Assembly: GCF_037042905.1 (NCBI RefSeq)
Contig: NC_087249.1
Coordinates: 39,119,901 to 39,183,900, forward strand
Direction: 5' to 3'
Origin: Lytechinus pictus
Taxonomy: Eukaryota > Echinodermata > Echinoidea > Temnopleuroida > Toxopneustidae
Length of the DNA stretch: 64,000 bases
Both the position numbers and the translations under genes were made by a program. Each line of letters opens with the position of its first letter. The stretch's first letter is position 1. The notes under the pieces are model-generated. The model searched no databases and was not told the DNA's origin. It worked only from the letters and a program-made list of their open reading frames with translations. Shown in pieces: positions 1-11,200 of the stretch.

Positions 1-709
1 AGTCATTTTGTTTTAGAGATATTATTACAAGTTTCTGGAAATATATTCATTCTATAGTTGAACATAAAATAGCAACATTCATGTCTATCAAATAACTTTT
101 TATTAAGATTTTTAATTTTGAAAACAGTTCATTGGTATGATAATTGAATGGAGCATTAGAAATAATTCTTACCACTTCTTTTCTGAGCAATAACTATTTT
201 ATCTAAATGTGACTGAAATGTATGACCCCATATGACATTACAATACATAATCGAGATGTGGCAAAACAAGACTACTATAAAGTTATCATAATATATTTTG
301 GTAAAATAAATTTCAGTTTTTGTAATTTGTAAAATGCTAATCACGACTCTGCGGGAACCCTAACCCCCCTTAACAAACACTATTAAACACTAAACCTACC
401 CCCCCCCCCACATGGCCGGGGTATATTTTCTTGGCTTTATTACAAAATACGCCCATAACTTTTCAAGAGGTTTCAATTGAACCATGGTATAATGGTTTTA
501 TACCATTCCACAATTGCATCCTGTTTTTAATATTCGGGCCAAAGAGTTAAAAATCAGTCCAATTTATATAATCTCAAACGAAATTGACAAGCAAAGAAAG
601 CAACAAGAAACTAAAAGTTATCACTGTAAATAAGGGTCCATTTATCCTATTGTCCAGGGGTTGTTGCACAGGCTGTAGGGCGCCGACGTCTCTTGCCCCC
701 CCCCCCCCC

Positions 710-742
<33 letters not shown>

Positions 743-2719
743 AGAAAGAGGGGAGGAAAAGATGGAGAGGGGAAAGATGAATTTTTTTAAAGGAGAATTC
801 TAAGAAAAATGATGAGGTGAAGAAAAGGACCATTTTGAAACTGCTTCCTGGCTGCACCAGCTCATTTAGCTCTCCTAGAAAAATTCACGGGAACAAGAAA
901 ATAAAACAACGAAGGAGTCAGGGAGGAAAGGGGGAAGGAAAAGAAGCGGGGATAAAGAAAGAAATAACTTGTAGAAAGAAGAAAAGAAAATAATTGGGCG
1001 AAAGGGAGAGAGTGAAAGGGGAAAAAATTAGTTGTAATTTTTTCCCCACAATTTTCTTTAATCTAGTAGCCTATATTGTAAACCGCCTTTGCCTCTTTTA
1101 AATAGGGCCAGTGTAACAACGTGACGGAAAGACAGAGCCCCACTAGTCTATGCAGACTCTGAATGGCTCGACGTGAGGTGGGATCTCAGCGCGAAGCGCG
1201 CTGCTGCTGGTTTGCGAAGCAGACCAGCCTGAAAGTGCGAGCGAAGCGAGCCATTCTGCTATGCAGACTCGTTGAATCAGCTGTGGTACACACACTGCAG
1301 ACGTGGGTCTACATTTGTAGACTATAGAGCCCCACATAGGCCTATCGTAGGCCTACGGTGCTAAAAGGAGAAAAGGGGAGAGGCGAGAAAAAAGAAGAAG
1401 TGAAGAAAAGACTGGGGAGAAATAGAAAACTTAGTACCCTCTACTCCAATTAAACTTATTAGTAAAGACATAAAAAATACTGTCTTGCTGAGTTTGTTAT
1501 ATGTCTACTTTGTAGGTCAATATAGGAATATTTTATTGCAGCTAGTTAATTAACGCAGCTGTGCTCTCATTATTCATGTTATCAATTCAGTTACATAAAC
1601 CTATACATTGCCATCACGTTCAAGATTTAAAAAAAATGAATCAAAGCTGATCGGGGGGGGGGGGGTGGGGTGAAGAAACCCAAATAGCAGAAATTTAATT
1701 TTTTGTGAAACTTTTAATTTTTTGCATGTAAAATTTACACTCCACCGTATTAAAAAATCGTTCCCATGCAGGACCGTGGGAAAGCAGTGGCGTACAGATG
1801 GCGGGTCCGGGGGGGGGGGGGGACTGGGGGGCAAGAAAAAAAAAGAGAAAAGGAAAGAGAGAAGGGTGAAATATGATACTGTTTTCTGAATATTATGTCA
1901 AAAATTTTCACAAAATTGGATTTTTGAAATAAAAAGTGTGAACTGTGAATGACTCCCCAAATGAATTGAATTATTGTTCCACCTTTACAACAAATGTCAT
2001 ATGCATACATAACAAATATATTTTTAGCATAGTGTTTCAATATTAAATTGATTATAAGGTACACTGCATGCATGGCCGAACGCAGCAGGGGGCAGTTGCC
2101 CCCCCCCCCAGAAATTTTGAAAACTTACATTTCTTTACTGAAAATTTTCACAAAATTCACCAAAAGTATGCAAGAAATCCTTCGATTCCACTGTAAGAGA
2201 GGCAAAAGTGACCCAAAGACAAGCTCGGTCACTTCGCTCCCTCGCTTTCGATTTTTTTTTTTCTCGAAAAGTTTATGCGTGCTGCCCCCCCCCCCCCCCC
2301 CCCCGCGAAAAATGTCTGTGTACGGCCATGAATGCATGGATCCACCCTCGCGATAAGTGCCTTCAGGAGGTATCTGGTCAAAGGTTTTTGAATTTTGGGA
2401 ACTTTTTTTAGTTCAACTGATTTAAGAATACATCTACCACCTTTCTTGCTTCAGTCAAGTTTCGACCCCGTATTGAGAAAAACGCTGATAGAAAAATATT
2501 ATACCTTATATCAGCTATAAGGATATTTTGATGATCTGTGGGTCTGTGACAATGCAAGGGAAGGAGCTATGTGGGAAATTATTACATCTGTATGCCCACA
2601 AATATTTCATGTTAGGTTCACAATTACAGCCTTCATTTTTATTTGTAGAAAAAATCACAATTTTTTTTGTATTTGCATGGCATTTTGATAAAAATATGAA
2701 AAGTGGAAATTAGTTGCCC
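1..2719. other. Anonymous repeat-rich flank, no gene seen
   Basis: No open frame here looks like a real exon. The stretch holds homopolymer patches (C run then A run at about 697-740, C runs near 400, 2100 and 2285, G runs near 1652 and 1810). Termini such as 'tggcgtacagatggcgggtccggggg' broken by G-runs (about 1789-1822) and 'catggccgaacgcagcaggg' (2071-2090) resemble the ends of G-rich elements found elsewhere in the window. A cluster of GAA-loop hairpins lies at 1140-1330. Confidence 0.6.
1140..1335. repeat. Cluster of short GAA-loop hairpins
   Basis: Three consecutive perfect or near-perfect hairpins with the same loop are visible: gcgcGAAgcgc (about 1190-1201), ctggtttgcGAAgcagaccag broken at one base pair (about 1209-1229) and gagcGAAgcgagc (about 1240-1252). 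'tatgcagactc' occurs on both sides (1148-1158 and 1260-1270), and 'agagcccca' occurs at both outer edges (about 1134 and 1326). This looks like a small structured repeat. No gene is associated with it. Confidence 0.5.
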
Positions 2720-2846
2720 GAGCTTCCGTCGATCTCACTCTGACTTGCCAAGAGCTAATTGACGCCACGCCCTCTACGTTTCAGCGACATCGGCCAAAGT
2801 TTCCATAACAACAAAGCTGCGAACCGCGAATTAACCGACTTCACCG
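2720..2846 (+). promoter_or_regulatory. TTC29: Candidate TTC29 promoter and non-coding first exon
   Basis: A CpG-containing, non-repetitive stretch ends in a strong splice donor (cttcaccg|GTGAGT, donor at 2847). It carries a CCACGCCC GC-box-like motif (2764-2771) and an RFX X-box (2799-2812). The first coding exon of TTC29 begins at an acceptor at 7928 and has in-frame stops upstream of its ATG, so a non-coding upstream exon is required. This is the best candidate, about 5 kb upstream. The exon link is inferred, not proven. Confidence 0.5.
2799..2812 (+). promoter_or_regulatory. X-box motif (RFX site)
   Basis: GTTTCCATAACAAC fits the X-box pattern RYYNYY-N(1-3)-RRNRAC with a 2-bp spacer, and matches 11 of 14 positions of GTTGCCATGGCAAC. 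RFX factors bind such sites near the starts of ciliary genes in animals, which suits a flagellar gene downstream. Confidence 0.55.
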
Positions 2847-3420
2847 GTGAGTGAATTGAACTCCGTTAGCTAGTTTTTTCATTTTTTTTTCGCATTCTAA
2901 TCAAATTCTTATCATCATAAGGTTAAATTACATTTTATGAGGCATCAGGATGTAGTATAAAAGTATGTTATGCAAGTGAATATTCACAATTAAATATAAA
3001 AATTGGTTGCAAAGTGCGAGAGAAATCTGATTTGAATTTTGATGACGTCTTCGCAGGCGCAGCTCAGGCCGAAATCGGTCCAAAAACTCCCCAGAAGCTT
3101 GGCGGGCCCGTGGGTCATGAAGCTGAAGCTTGGCTTCGCTCCGTGCGTGGAATATGTGAATCTTTGACTTTGCTTTTTTGGCTTGTTTTCTGTTATCATT
3201 GATAAAAAAAAATTGATGTTGCCATCAGCAGCTATCATTAAGAATTCTCCATGTAATTATTCTGTTGACTTTGAGATGTATGCTGACAATTGTCATATTT
3301 TGTGCAGATTTATTTAGTGAACTGTGTCTGTGTCATGTGTGTGTGAAGTCGACTTGAATGAGCTTCTTATGAAGTAAAAAACAATTTGTGTCCTGCAGGC
3401 TGCACTCTAACCCAGGGAGC

Positions 3421-3858
3421 CCAGGACTCGTCCGTGTATTCGTGTAATAACTAGGCAGACATGGGTACTCTCCGAAATGGGGTAGAATGGGGTCACAATA
3501 GCACTCCAAATAAAAGGGGAAAAAATAAATTATGCACTTACCTTGATAATGCCATGCATGGATGAAGGTCTATCGTGACACAGAATCCTGACATCGAGGC
3601 ACAAACTGGACCCTCAAAAAATGGTCATACCTCGGTATCGATCAGCCATTTTGTTTTCAATTTTGAAAGAAGGAGAACAAACCTTTTTTTCCTTTTTTTT
3701 TGAGGGTCCAGTTTGTGCCTCTTCCATACATGTATACTATACGGTAATCGAGGTAAGTGCATAATTTATTTTTCCCCCTTTTATTTGGGGTGCTCTTTCG
3801 ACCCCATTCTACCCTATTTTGGAGAGTACCCTCTGCCTAATATTACACGGACAAGTCC
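3421..3858. mobile_element. Palindromic MITE nested near left end of composite element
   Basis: The left arm (aggactcgtccgtgta..., then ggtactctccgaaatggggt and aataaattatgcacttacc) is mirrored by the right arm (ggtaagtgcataatttatt, accctattttggagagtacc, tacacggacaagtcct). The inner dyad aggcacaaactggaccctca / tgagggtccagtttgtgcct pairs 3597-3616 with about 3701-3720. It splits the outer element's terminal sequence gagccc|ctgggg, so it inserted later. Confidence 0.7.
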
Positions 3859-4199
3859 TGGGGCGGTATTCTGAAAACGTTCTTATCTTAATTTTGTTCT
3901 TATCTACGTCACGTTCTCAAATTGGTATTCTGAAAACGTTCTTATCTTTTTCTTATCTTTTGTTCTTATCTTTTTCTTATCTTGCTTTCCATCGATGCTG
4001 AGCGCGTAAATTTATAATTCGCGCATATGATACAAAAGCGCGCTAAAAGATAAGAACAAAATAAAGATAAGTGGTATTCTGAAAACGTTCTTATCTTTTT
4101 TCTTTCTTATCTCTTTACGATATTTATGATAATATTTAAGATAGCTAGAGGGTTATCACATCTTACGCTGTCCGCCTTCTTTCTTGCTAAAAATCGATG

Positions 4200-4495
4200 G
4201 CCACTGGTAGTAACAAGTATTCCTCCCAACCTTTCTTTCATTCACCCTTTATTTTGCCTGTCTCTTTTTTCTATTCCTTTTTTCTTTATTTCTTTCTTTC
4301 GTCCTTCCTTTCGTTCTGTCTTTCTTTATTTCATTTAGGCCTATTTCTTTTCGCTTTTTCTTCCTTTCTATCTGTTTGTATTTTTTCATTTCTTTCATTC
4401 TTCATTTTGTTTTATTCTTTTGAATCTTTTAACTTCTTCCTTATTTTTTTTGCGTTATTCGATTTATTCTTTCTTTTTCTTTTTTTTTAATTGAA
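4200..4495. repeat. Pyrimidine-rich tract, left part
   Basis: Degenerate TTTC/TTTTC sequence on the + strand. The open frames through it (phenylalanine, serine and leucine only) are composition artefacts. Confidence 0.8.
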
Positions 4496-4629
4496 TTTAT
4501 TTCCGTTAAAAAACAAATAACAATACATATAAAATTATACATGTGAATTGATAAATGAAAAACGGGAGGATGGCCCTGCTCAGCAACATCAATCATGGTG
4601 CTGCTGGTCTACCGAGGGGTCCTTCCTTT

Positions 4630-5766
4630 TTGTCTCACCTGCATAGCAGAGTGAGACTATAGGCGCCGCTTTTCCGACGGCGGCGGCGACGGCGGCGGCG
4701 GCGGCGACGGCGGCGGCGGCGGCGGCGTCAACACCAAATCTTAACCTGAGGTTAAGTTTTTGAAATGACAGCATAACTTAATATGTATATGGACCTAGTT
4801 CATGAAACTTGGCCATAAGGTTAATCAAGTATTACTGAACATCCTGCATGAGTTTCACGTCACATGACCAAGGTCAATGGTCATTTAGGGTCAATGAACT
4901 TAGACCATGTTGGGGGAATCAACATCAAAATCTTAACCTAAGGTTAAGTTTTTGAAATGTCATCATAACTTAGAAAATATATGGACCTAGTTCATGAAAC
5001 TTATACATAAGGTTAATCAAGTATCACTGAACATCCTGCATGAGTTTCACGTCACATGACCAAGGTCAATGGTCATTTAGGGTCAATGAACTTTGGCCGA
5101 ATTGGGGGTATCTGTAGATTTACCATCATAACTTTAAAAGTTTATGGATCTGATTCATGAAACTTGGACATAATAGTAATCAAGTATTACTGAACATCCT
5201 GTGCAAGTTTCAGGTCACATGATCAAGGTCAAAGGTCATTTAGGGTCAATGAACTTTGGTCAAATTGGGGTATTTGTTGAATTACCGCCATAACTTGAAA
5301 GTGTGTTGGTCTAGTTCATAAAACTTGGACATAAGAGTAATCAAGTATCACTGAACATCCTTTGCGCATTTTAGGTCACATGACCAAGGTCAAAGGTCAA
5401 TGAACTTTGGCTTAATGGGGGTATCTGTTGAATTACCATCATAACTTGGAAAGTTGATGGATCTTTCTCTTGAAACTTGGACATAAGAGTAATCAAGTAT
5501 CACTGAACATCCTGTACGAGTTTCAGGTCACATGATCAAGGTCAAAGGTCATGTAAGGTCAATGAACTTTGGCCACGTTGGGGGTATTTGTTGAATTACC
5601 ATCATATCTCTATATTAGTGTATGGGTCTAGTTCATAAAACGTAGAAAGAAGAGTAACCAAGTATCACTGAACATCTTGTGCGAGTTATAGTAGTTTTCA
5701 AAATCAGCACTGCTGCTATATTGAATCGCGTGATGCAGGTGAGACGGCCAGAGGCATTCATCTTGT
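4630..5766 (+). mobile_element. Satellite-bearing element, copy A (Helentron-associated-like)
   Basis: It starts with the hairpin GTCTCACCTGCATAGCAG followed by AGTGAGAC, then a (GGC/GAC)n tract (about 4677-4730). Degenerate ~150-bp tandem units follow, each with a ggtcacatgaccaaggtcaa-like block, a 'ggtcattta' block and a 'tcaatgaactttgg' block. It ends with ATGCAGGTGAGAC, which is complementary to the left end, then a small GCC-AGA-GGC hairpin and CTTGT. No protein is encoded. The combination of terminal inverted sequence, end hairpins and a central satellite resembles non-autonomous Helitron2/Helentron-associated elements; that assignment is inferred. Confidence 0.65.
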
Positions 5767-6660
5767 TTATTTTCCCTTTCCGATTTTTTTCCTTTTTTTC
5801 TTGACTAAGTTTTTTTTCTTTCACCTTTTCTCTCTTTCTTTCTGTTTTTTTTTCCTTTCTTCCTTCACTTTATTTATTTTTGTAATCTTTTTATTTCTTC
5901 ATTTTTTAGGGTAAATTATACTTCACTTTTTTCTTTATTCTTTCCATTAATCTTTCTTCGTTTTTTCATTCATTCTTCATTTTTCCTGCCTTTTTATTTT
6001 CCCATTCTTTTTCTTTCCTTCTTTGAATTTACCTTACTTTTTATCTTTATTTAGTTTTCAATTTTGCTTTACTTTTCCTTTCATCTTTTATCTTCCCTCT
6101 CTTATCTCTTTCTTTCTCTCCCTCTCTTTCTTTATTTCTTTGTTTCATTTTCCCTTTTTCTCTCTTCCTTCACTTTTTACATATTTTTATCCCTTCCTTT
6201 TTTTACTTTCTTTCATTCGTTTTTTCTAACTTTTTTTTGGTTCTTTATTCCTTCATTTTATCCCTTTTAATCTGTTTATTTTGTACTTTTTCGTTTTTTC
6301 CCCTTTAAGTTTTTTTTCCTATTCCTTCTTTATTTTTCCTTCAATTTTATATTCCTCTTTTTATCATTGATTATCATTCTATGTATTCCTCCTTTTTTTT
6401 CTTGTATTCTTTCCTTTTTATTTCTTTTCATTTTTAAAATTTTCTTTAAAGTTCCTTTTGCTTGCTTTCTTTCGTTTACCTTTTCTTTCTTTCATTGTTT
6501 TCTGCATTGATCCTTTTATTTTTTTAAATTTCTGCTTCATTCTGACCCTTTTCTGTCTTCTTACTTGCCTACTTACTTTACTTCTTTCTTCCTGTTTTAT
6601 TCTTATTCGTAACTGCTTTCTTTACCCTTTTTCTTTACTTTCTTTCTTTCTTTATTTTGT
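5767..6660. repeat. Pyrimidine-rich tract, right part
   Basis: About 0.9 kb of almost pure T/C on the + strand continues the tract broken by satellite element copy A. No gene. The long purine/pyrimidine asymmetry could form triplex (H-DNA) structures. Confidence 0.8.
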
Positions 6661-7004
6661 GCACGTGTCTCGAAATAATAATCAGTCATTGCGTATAAAA
6701 TGCCTATTTCGCGCAGTGCGCAAGAAACAGTGCACGCGCAGCGCCCATGATATTCTCTTCACATAAGGAACGCTTTTATTGGTTAAACTGCCAATATAAA
6801 GCGCATTTTGATTGGTAATATCTTAAAAATGGGCGTGTTGAAGATAAGAAGGAGGCAGTCCTTACAGAGATAAGAACGCGTTAAGAAGATTTTCAGAATA
6901 CCGATTTGCAATGATTTTAGCGTCTTCTTATCTCATTGAGATAAGAACAAAGATAAGAACGTTTTCAGAATACCACCCCAGGGCTCCCTGGGTTAGCTGC
7001 ACTC

Positions 7005-7928
7005 CTGACTTGTTCATTTCATCAAATTCAAGGCGATTTTGTCTTGGTCCTTGGACATAACTTTTTTTTTACATAATTCAAATAAAATGAAAATAGAATT
7101 AGAAAGGGGATGGGGAACTACTACTCAAACAGACCAAAATCTATTAGACCTAACATGTTAGGTCCTCATCTAGATCTAATTGAACAGAATCAGAAATGAT
7201 TTCAAATTCAATTTGAATTTTACAGGCCTGATATTTTCCCAACTAAAATCGGAATTCCGAATTAAAAAAAAAATTTCTTCAGATTTGTGAAAAAAAATTT
7301 ATGTAAAATCCTTTGCCCAAGATTCCGGAAGAACATTCTCATGCTGTTTTTTGCACTTTTTTAAAGTCAAATGATAAAACTGTCATGCAGACTAGCCTTG
7401 AAAAATCACTTGATTTCTTTACTATAGACTATGCAAGAGCTTGTAACCCTGACTGGGGCGCCATGGACTTTGGCAGTGACTTGGCGACCCTTGGCTATTT
7501 TTCAGATTTTTTTTCAGAGGGGAATATCATGCTGTTTTTATTGAAATTCAAAATTTGTTTTGAAGACAAATGTCTTTGTGTAATTGGAAATTGAAACCCT
7601 GAAATAAATCTTAAGGATAAACTGTGTGAATTTAAAATGGACTGATCTTTTCCCCATCTGTTTATCAAATTTACTTCAAAATTCTATAAATCTTCATTGC
7701 AATAATAATGATTTTTTTAATTTTTTTTATAAATTTTGTCATTTTTAAATGTACAGTGTCCAAGGTGGCAACAGCATAATCAGTGCATATCTGATAGGAG
7801 CACAATATTTTGTGGTATTACACGAGTTGTGATTATTATTATTATTTTTTAACAAAAAAAATGTGTTTAAAATCCATTTTATTATTGTGCCTACCCTTGA
7901 TACTACTTTCTGAAACTTTCTTTGGCAG
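7005..7928 (+). other. TTC29 presumed intron 1, right part
   Basis: A/T-rich sequence without a recognisable exon or named repeat. It ends with the acceptor ctttggcag immediately before 7929. Confidence 0.5.
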
Positions 7929-7974
7929 CTTATTAACGAGGCATTCCTGAAGCTATTAGAGAAAGAGAGAGAGC

Positions 7975-8204
7975 ATGATGATGGCTGCTCCTCTGCCAGC
8001 TATTCACAACACGAGAGGGCATTCCCCTATCCTAGAACCGGTCATGCAGCACAGGGTTCCCAGTCCACCCAACAAGATGAGACCGGCAGAGCAGTATACC
8101 AAGCCAAAATACAGAATGCAAGGTAGAAGAGACAGGCAGCACTCGTTGAAGAACGGATCTGGTAGAAATCGAAGTCCACAGATGAGCAAGATCGAGACCC
8201 AGAA
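7975..8204 (+). CDS. TTC29: TTC29 coding exon 1
   Basis: Begins ATGATGATGGCT within an exon whose acceptor is at 7928; the donor is cccagaa|GTAAGT. It encodes the basic, low-complexity N-terminus (residues 1-76) and leaves two bases of a codon. Confidence 0.9.
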
Positions 8205-11200
8205 GTAAGTATTTCGGCATCAATTTCAAGCAAAATTGTCAATGAAACTGATGACTGCAGCTGGCTGATTAAGACCTCATCATGCACCAAAAGTCCAAAA
8301 TCTTCAAATTTGTGAAGGGAAATAATGGTGTTGTGTGTTTAAATTACAAGTTTATGAACTTTATTTGTCTTGCTGAAACATGCCTTTCAAATATGCATGA
8401 AAAATTTAAATCACTCGTACCCTTCAGATTTTCATTGATAGTATAGTAAAAATGTAAAGCAGTGATAAGTATTCAGAGTCCTGAGTTAATAGGGGTGCAA
8501 AGAGGGTCTCTTGATTTTGCTTGTCTGATTTTTTTTACATTTAACAGCTTCCAATAATAGTTGCTTTCAACCCTTTTTTTTGTATATCAGAAGTTCCCCT
8601 CTCCCTCTTCCTGCAAATCATGGATCTGCCCCTAGCCATTATAGGAAAGCTCTTCAATATATATCTGCTTACAAGTGTAAATTTTTTTTCCCCAAGGCTT
8701 TACAATCGCAATGGCATCTTTCACATATATGTTCTCTGTCCTGTAGATACCGCAATACTTTCTTCCACAACCTATGCTTGGAGGTTCTTCAGGAGGGCTT
8801 TCACCGCTCCTTCTCCGAGATCTTTGCCCTCGTGAAGCACCAGCAGAAAATAGTCGAGGATGCAGGGGCAGACTCTCTGCTGCAGGATCGATCCATACTT
8901 GCAGACCAGCACGAGAAACTGAGGCAGATGAAACAACATCTCACAGAGGCTGAGCTTGCCCTAAGACAAGGTAGTCTTTTTGACATAGCATGAACCCCCC
9001 CCCCCCCACAATCTTGAAGCAACCTGGGAAAAAAATTAATAATTTTTTTCCAAGGCTACTTTTTATCTCACCAGCTCAATTTTTCTATATTGTATTAAAG
9101 TTTACATTGGACCCTATGGGACTGTCAGTGGCTCTCTTTATTTATTTATTTATTTTTGTTTTGATTTTAGGGCATGGTACATGTACCACTCCTATCAGGG
9201 AAGGAAATTTAAATTGTACAATGCTATGTAATATGGTGTGTATAAAAAAAATCTGAATTGAGAGGGATAATTGACACACAGCAAGTCTATTTTTAATGAA
9301 GTTTGTGTATAATTTATACAAAGTAATTCAAAATGTTAGAGAAATGAAATATAGATTATAGGACTTTTTAATTGCTTCTGTCAAATTTTGTATATATTTA
9401 TGTCATTATATTATGCATGTATTATACAGGGCTTAACACTGGCACTGGTCCAACAGTCAATAACAAGGCAAAAAAACTCTGTAGGGCCAGTAAATTTGCT
9501 TGTCTGACATGACTAGTAAAAATTATGTCAGCACCATTGAAAAATATAATAACATGGATTTGCATGTATTTCAATATTTGATTTTTCTTTATATTTTGGA
9601 TGATTGGATCAATACATTTTAGGTTGTACCATTAAAAAAAGTAAAGCTTGTTAACTAATGGTCCAATCTGTTTCTATCAGTCCTGCAGAATAAAATGAGT
9701 TAGTGTGGAGCCCTGTACCATGAAAACCTTTTCTTTGCCACTTTTTTTATTGACCTTTTCTTTTTGGCTGCTTGCAGATGACATGAACAAAGTCTATGCA
9801 GAGCGGGAAAGGCTCGCTATGTATTTCTTGGACGAAAACGACTTATGGCTAGCCGATCACTTCTTTCAATCTTGTCTGGAGACGGCCACAAGGGTGGTGG
9901 AAGGAGGAGATAGGAAAGAGGCTGAGGCGCACTGTAACATTGGTCTCGGCTTTGAAAGGAGAGGTGAGTTGGAGATCATTTTCTATCAAATATTAGACAG
10001 TTGAAACGTCTAGGGCACATTTCGTAAAGATTTACTACTATTGTAATTTTGCCATCATTAGAACTTTCAGGGAAACTTTGATTGTGAGTGGCTGCTGATC
10101 CCTGTTACCATGGTAGTTGCCATAATGGCAACTCTCCAATAGCTTTATCTCTTTATGAAACAGGCCCTCGATCTAACAAGATCGGCCATGGGACTTGAGT
10201 TGGAGTAGAATACGACATGTACTGGTAATGTGTGTGTGTATTTGATTTTTGTCAGACGTGTATCAATCGGATATGATTATTTACGTCTGGGACCGACCTT
10301 TAATGTCACCATCCGAAAGACGTGACCAGGGCTCGAACCTCTGCATCAATTTGTAACTTCCCCAAATAGCTTGTACTGGTAATCACCTTGGAACGGGTCA
10401 ATAAACTGAATAAGTATTAAGCTGAGCAGTACATGATCAGGTGAACATTTCATGCAGCAAGAGTCCATGATTTTTAGTGACTATTGTTATAATTGTATGT
10501 CTTGCAATTCATTCAAAATTTTTACTTTATTGCTTCTTGTCTGCTTCTTGCATTGAGGTGTGTAAAGTGATTTGCTACAGCTAAATTTTTAGATTAATGC
10601 GAAAAAATAATAATGCGAAAAAAAAATTGTAATTGAATGCAAATATTTTCTTGCAACATTACCCTAAGGATGATTATTGGGCAATTTTGTCTGAGATGTG
10701 CTGTATTATTTCTTTTGTCTTGAAATCATTGTAAGGTGAGTTCTCACTCACTTCTGATGACTTTCAGGATCTCAAGTTAATGATTACGACCTTAGTTTTA
10801 TGAATACTTGTCACTGTCACATATCAGTTGTGAATCTTTGCTATTAAGTTAGGCTAAAATTTTTTTTTTTTTTCTTTCTGAGATGCGCTGTATTATTTCT
10901 CTTGTTTTGAAATCATTTTTTAGGGGAGTTCTCACTGGCTGCTGATCATTTCGAGGCTTTCTACACATTAACGTCATCCAAGGAATGGCTTACCAAGGAG
11001 AATCTTTCGCTTCACTCTGAGGCGTGCGAGCACCTGAGACGCCTTTACACCGCCACGGCGCAGACCTTCCAGAGTCAGTACAACACCGATCACAAAGAGG
11101 CCATCGACTATCTCACCAAGGCACATCAAATGGCCAAAGAAAGTAAGAAACTTTTTAATTTTTGCAAATTAATAAGGGGGCAGGCGATTTACAAAATATT

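Larger units (their letters stand above)
3408..6995. mobile_element. 3.6 kb composite transposon with 9-bp target duplication
   Basis: The outer ends are TAACCCAGGGAGCCC (3408-3422) and its exact reverse complement (6981-6995). They are flanked by direct copies of GCTGCACTC at 3399-3407 and 6996-7004. A 9-bp duplication is typical of Mutator-like elements, but no transposase is seen, so the superfamily is inferred. The arms are rich in gataagaac / gttcttatc repeats (3862-4125 and 6840-6965). Inside sit a palindromic element (3421-3858), long pyrimidine tracts and a satellite-bearing element (4630-5766). The whole lies in the presumed first intron of TTC29. Confidence 0.75.

Noticed and set aside
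355..375. Telomere-like accctaaccccc
   Set aside because: Only one and a half repeats are present; there is no TTAGGG array.
3014..3202. 62-codon frame with DDVFAGAAQAEIGPKTPQKL
   Set aside because: Both strands are open, no family is recognised, and the splice context is weak (an acceptor-like ttcgcag but no convincing donor).
8990..9256. 88-codon frame after TTC29 exon 2
   Set aside because: Lies in the intron, begins in a C run and lacks coding character.
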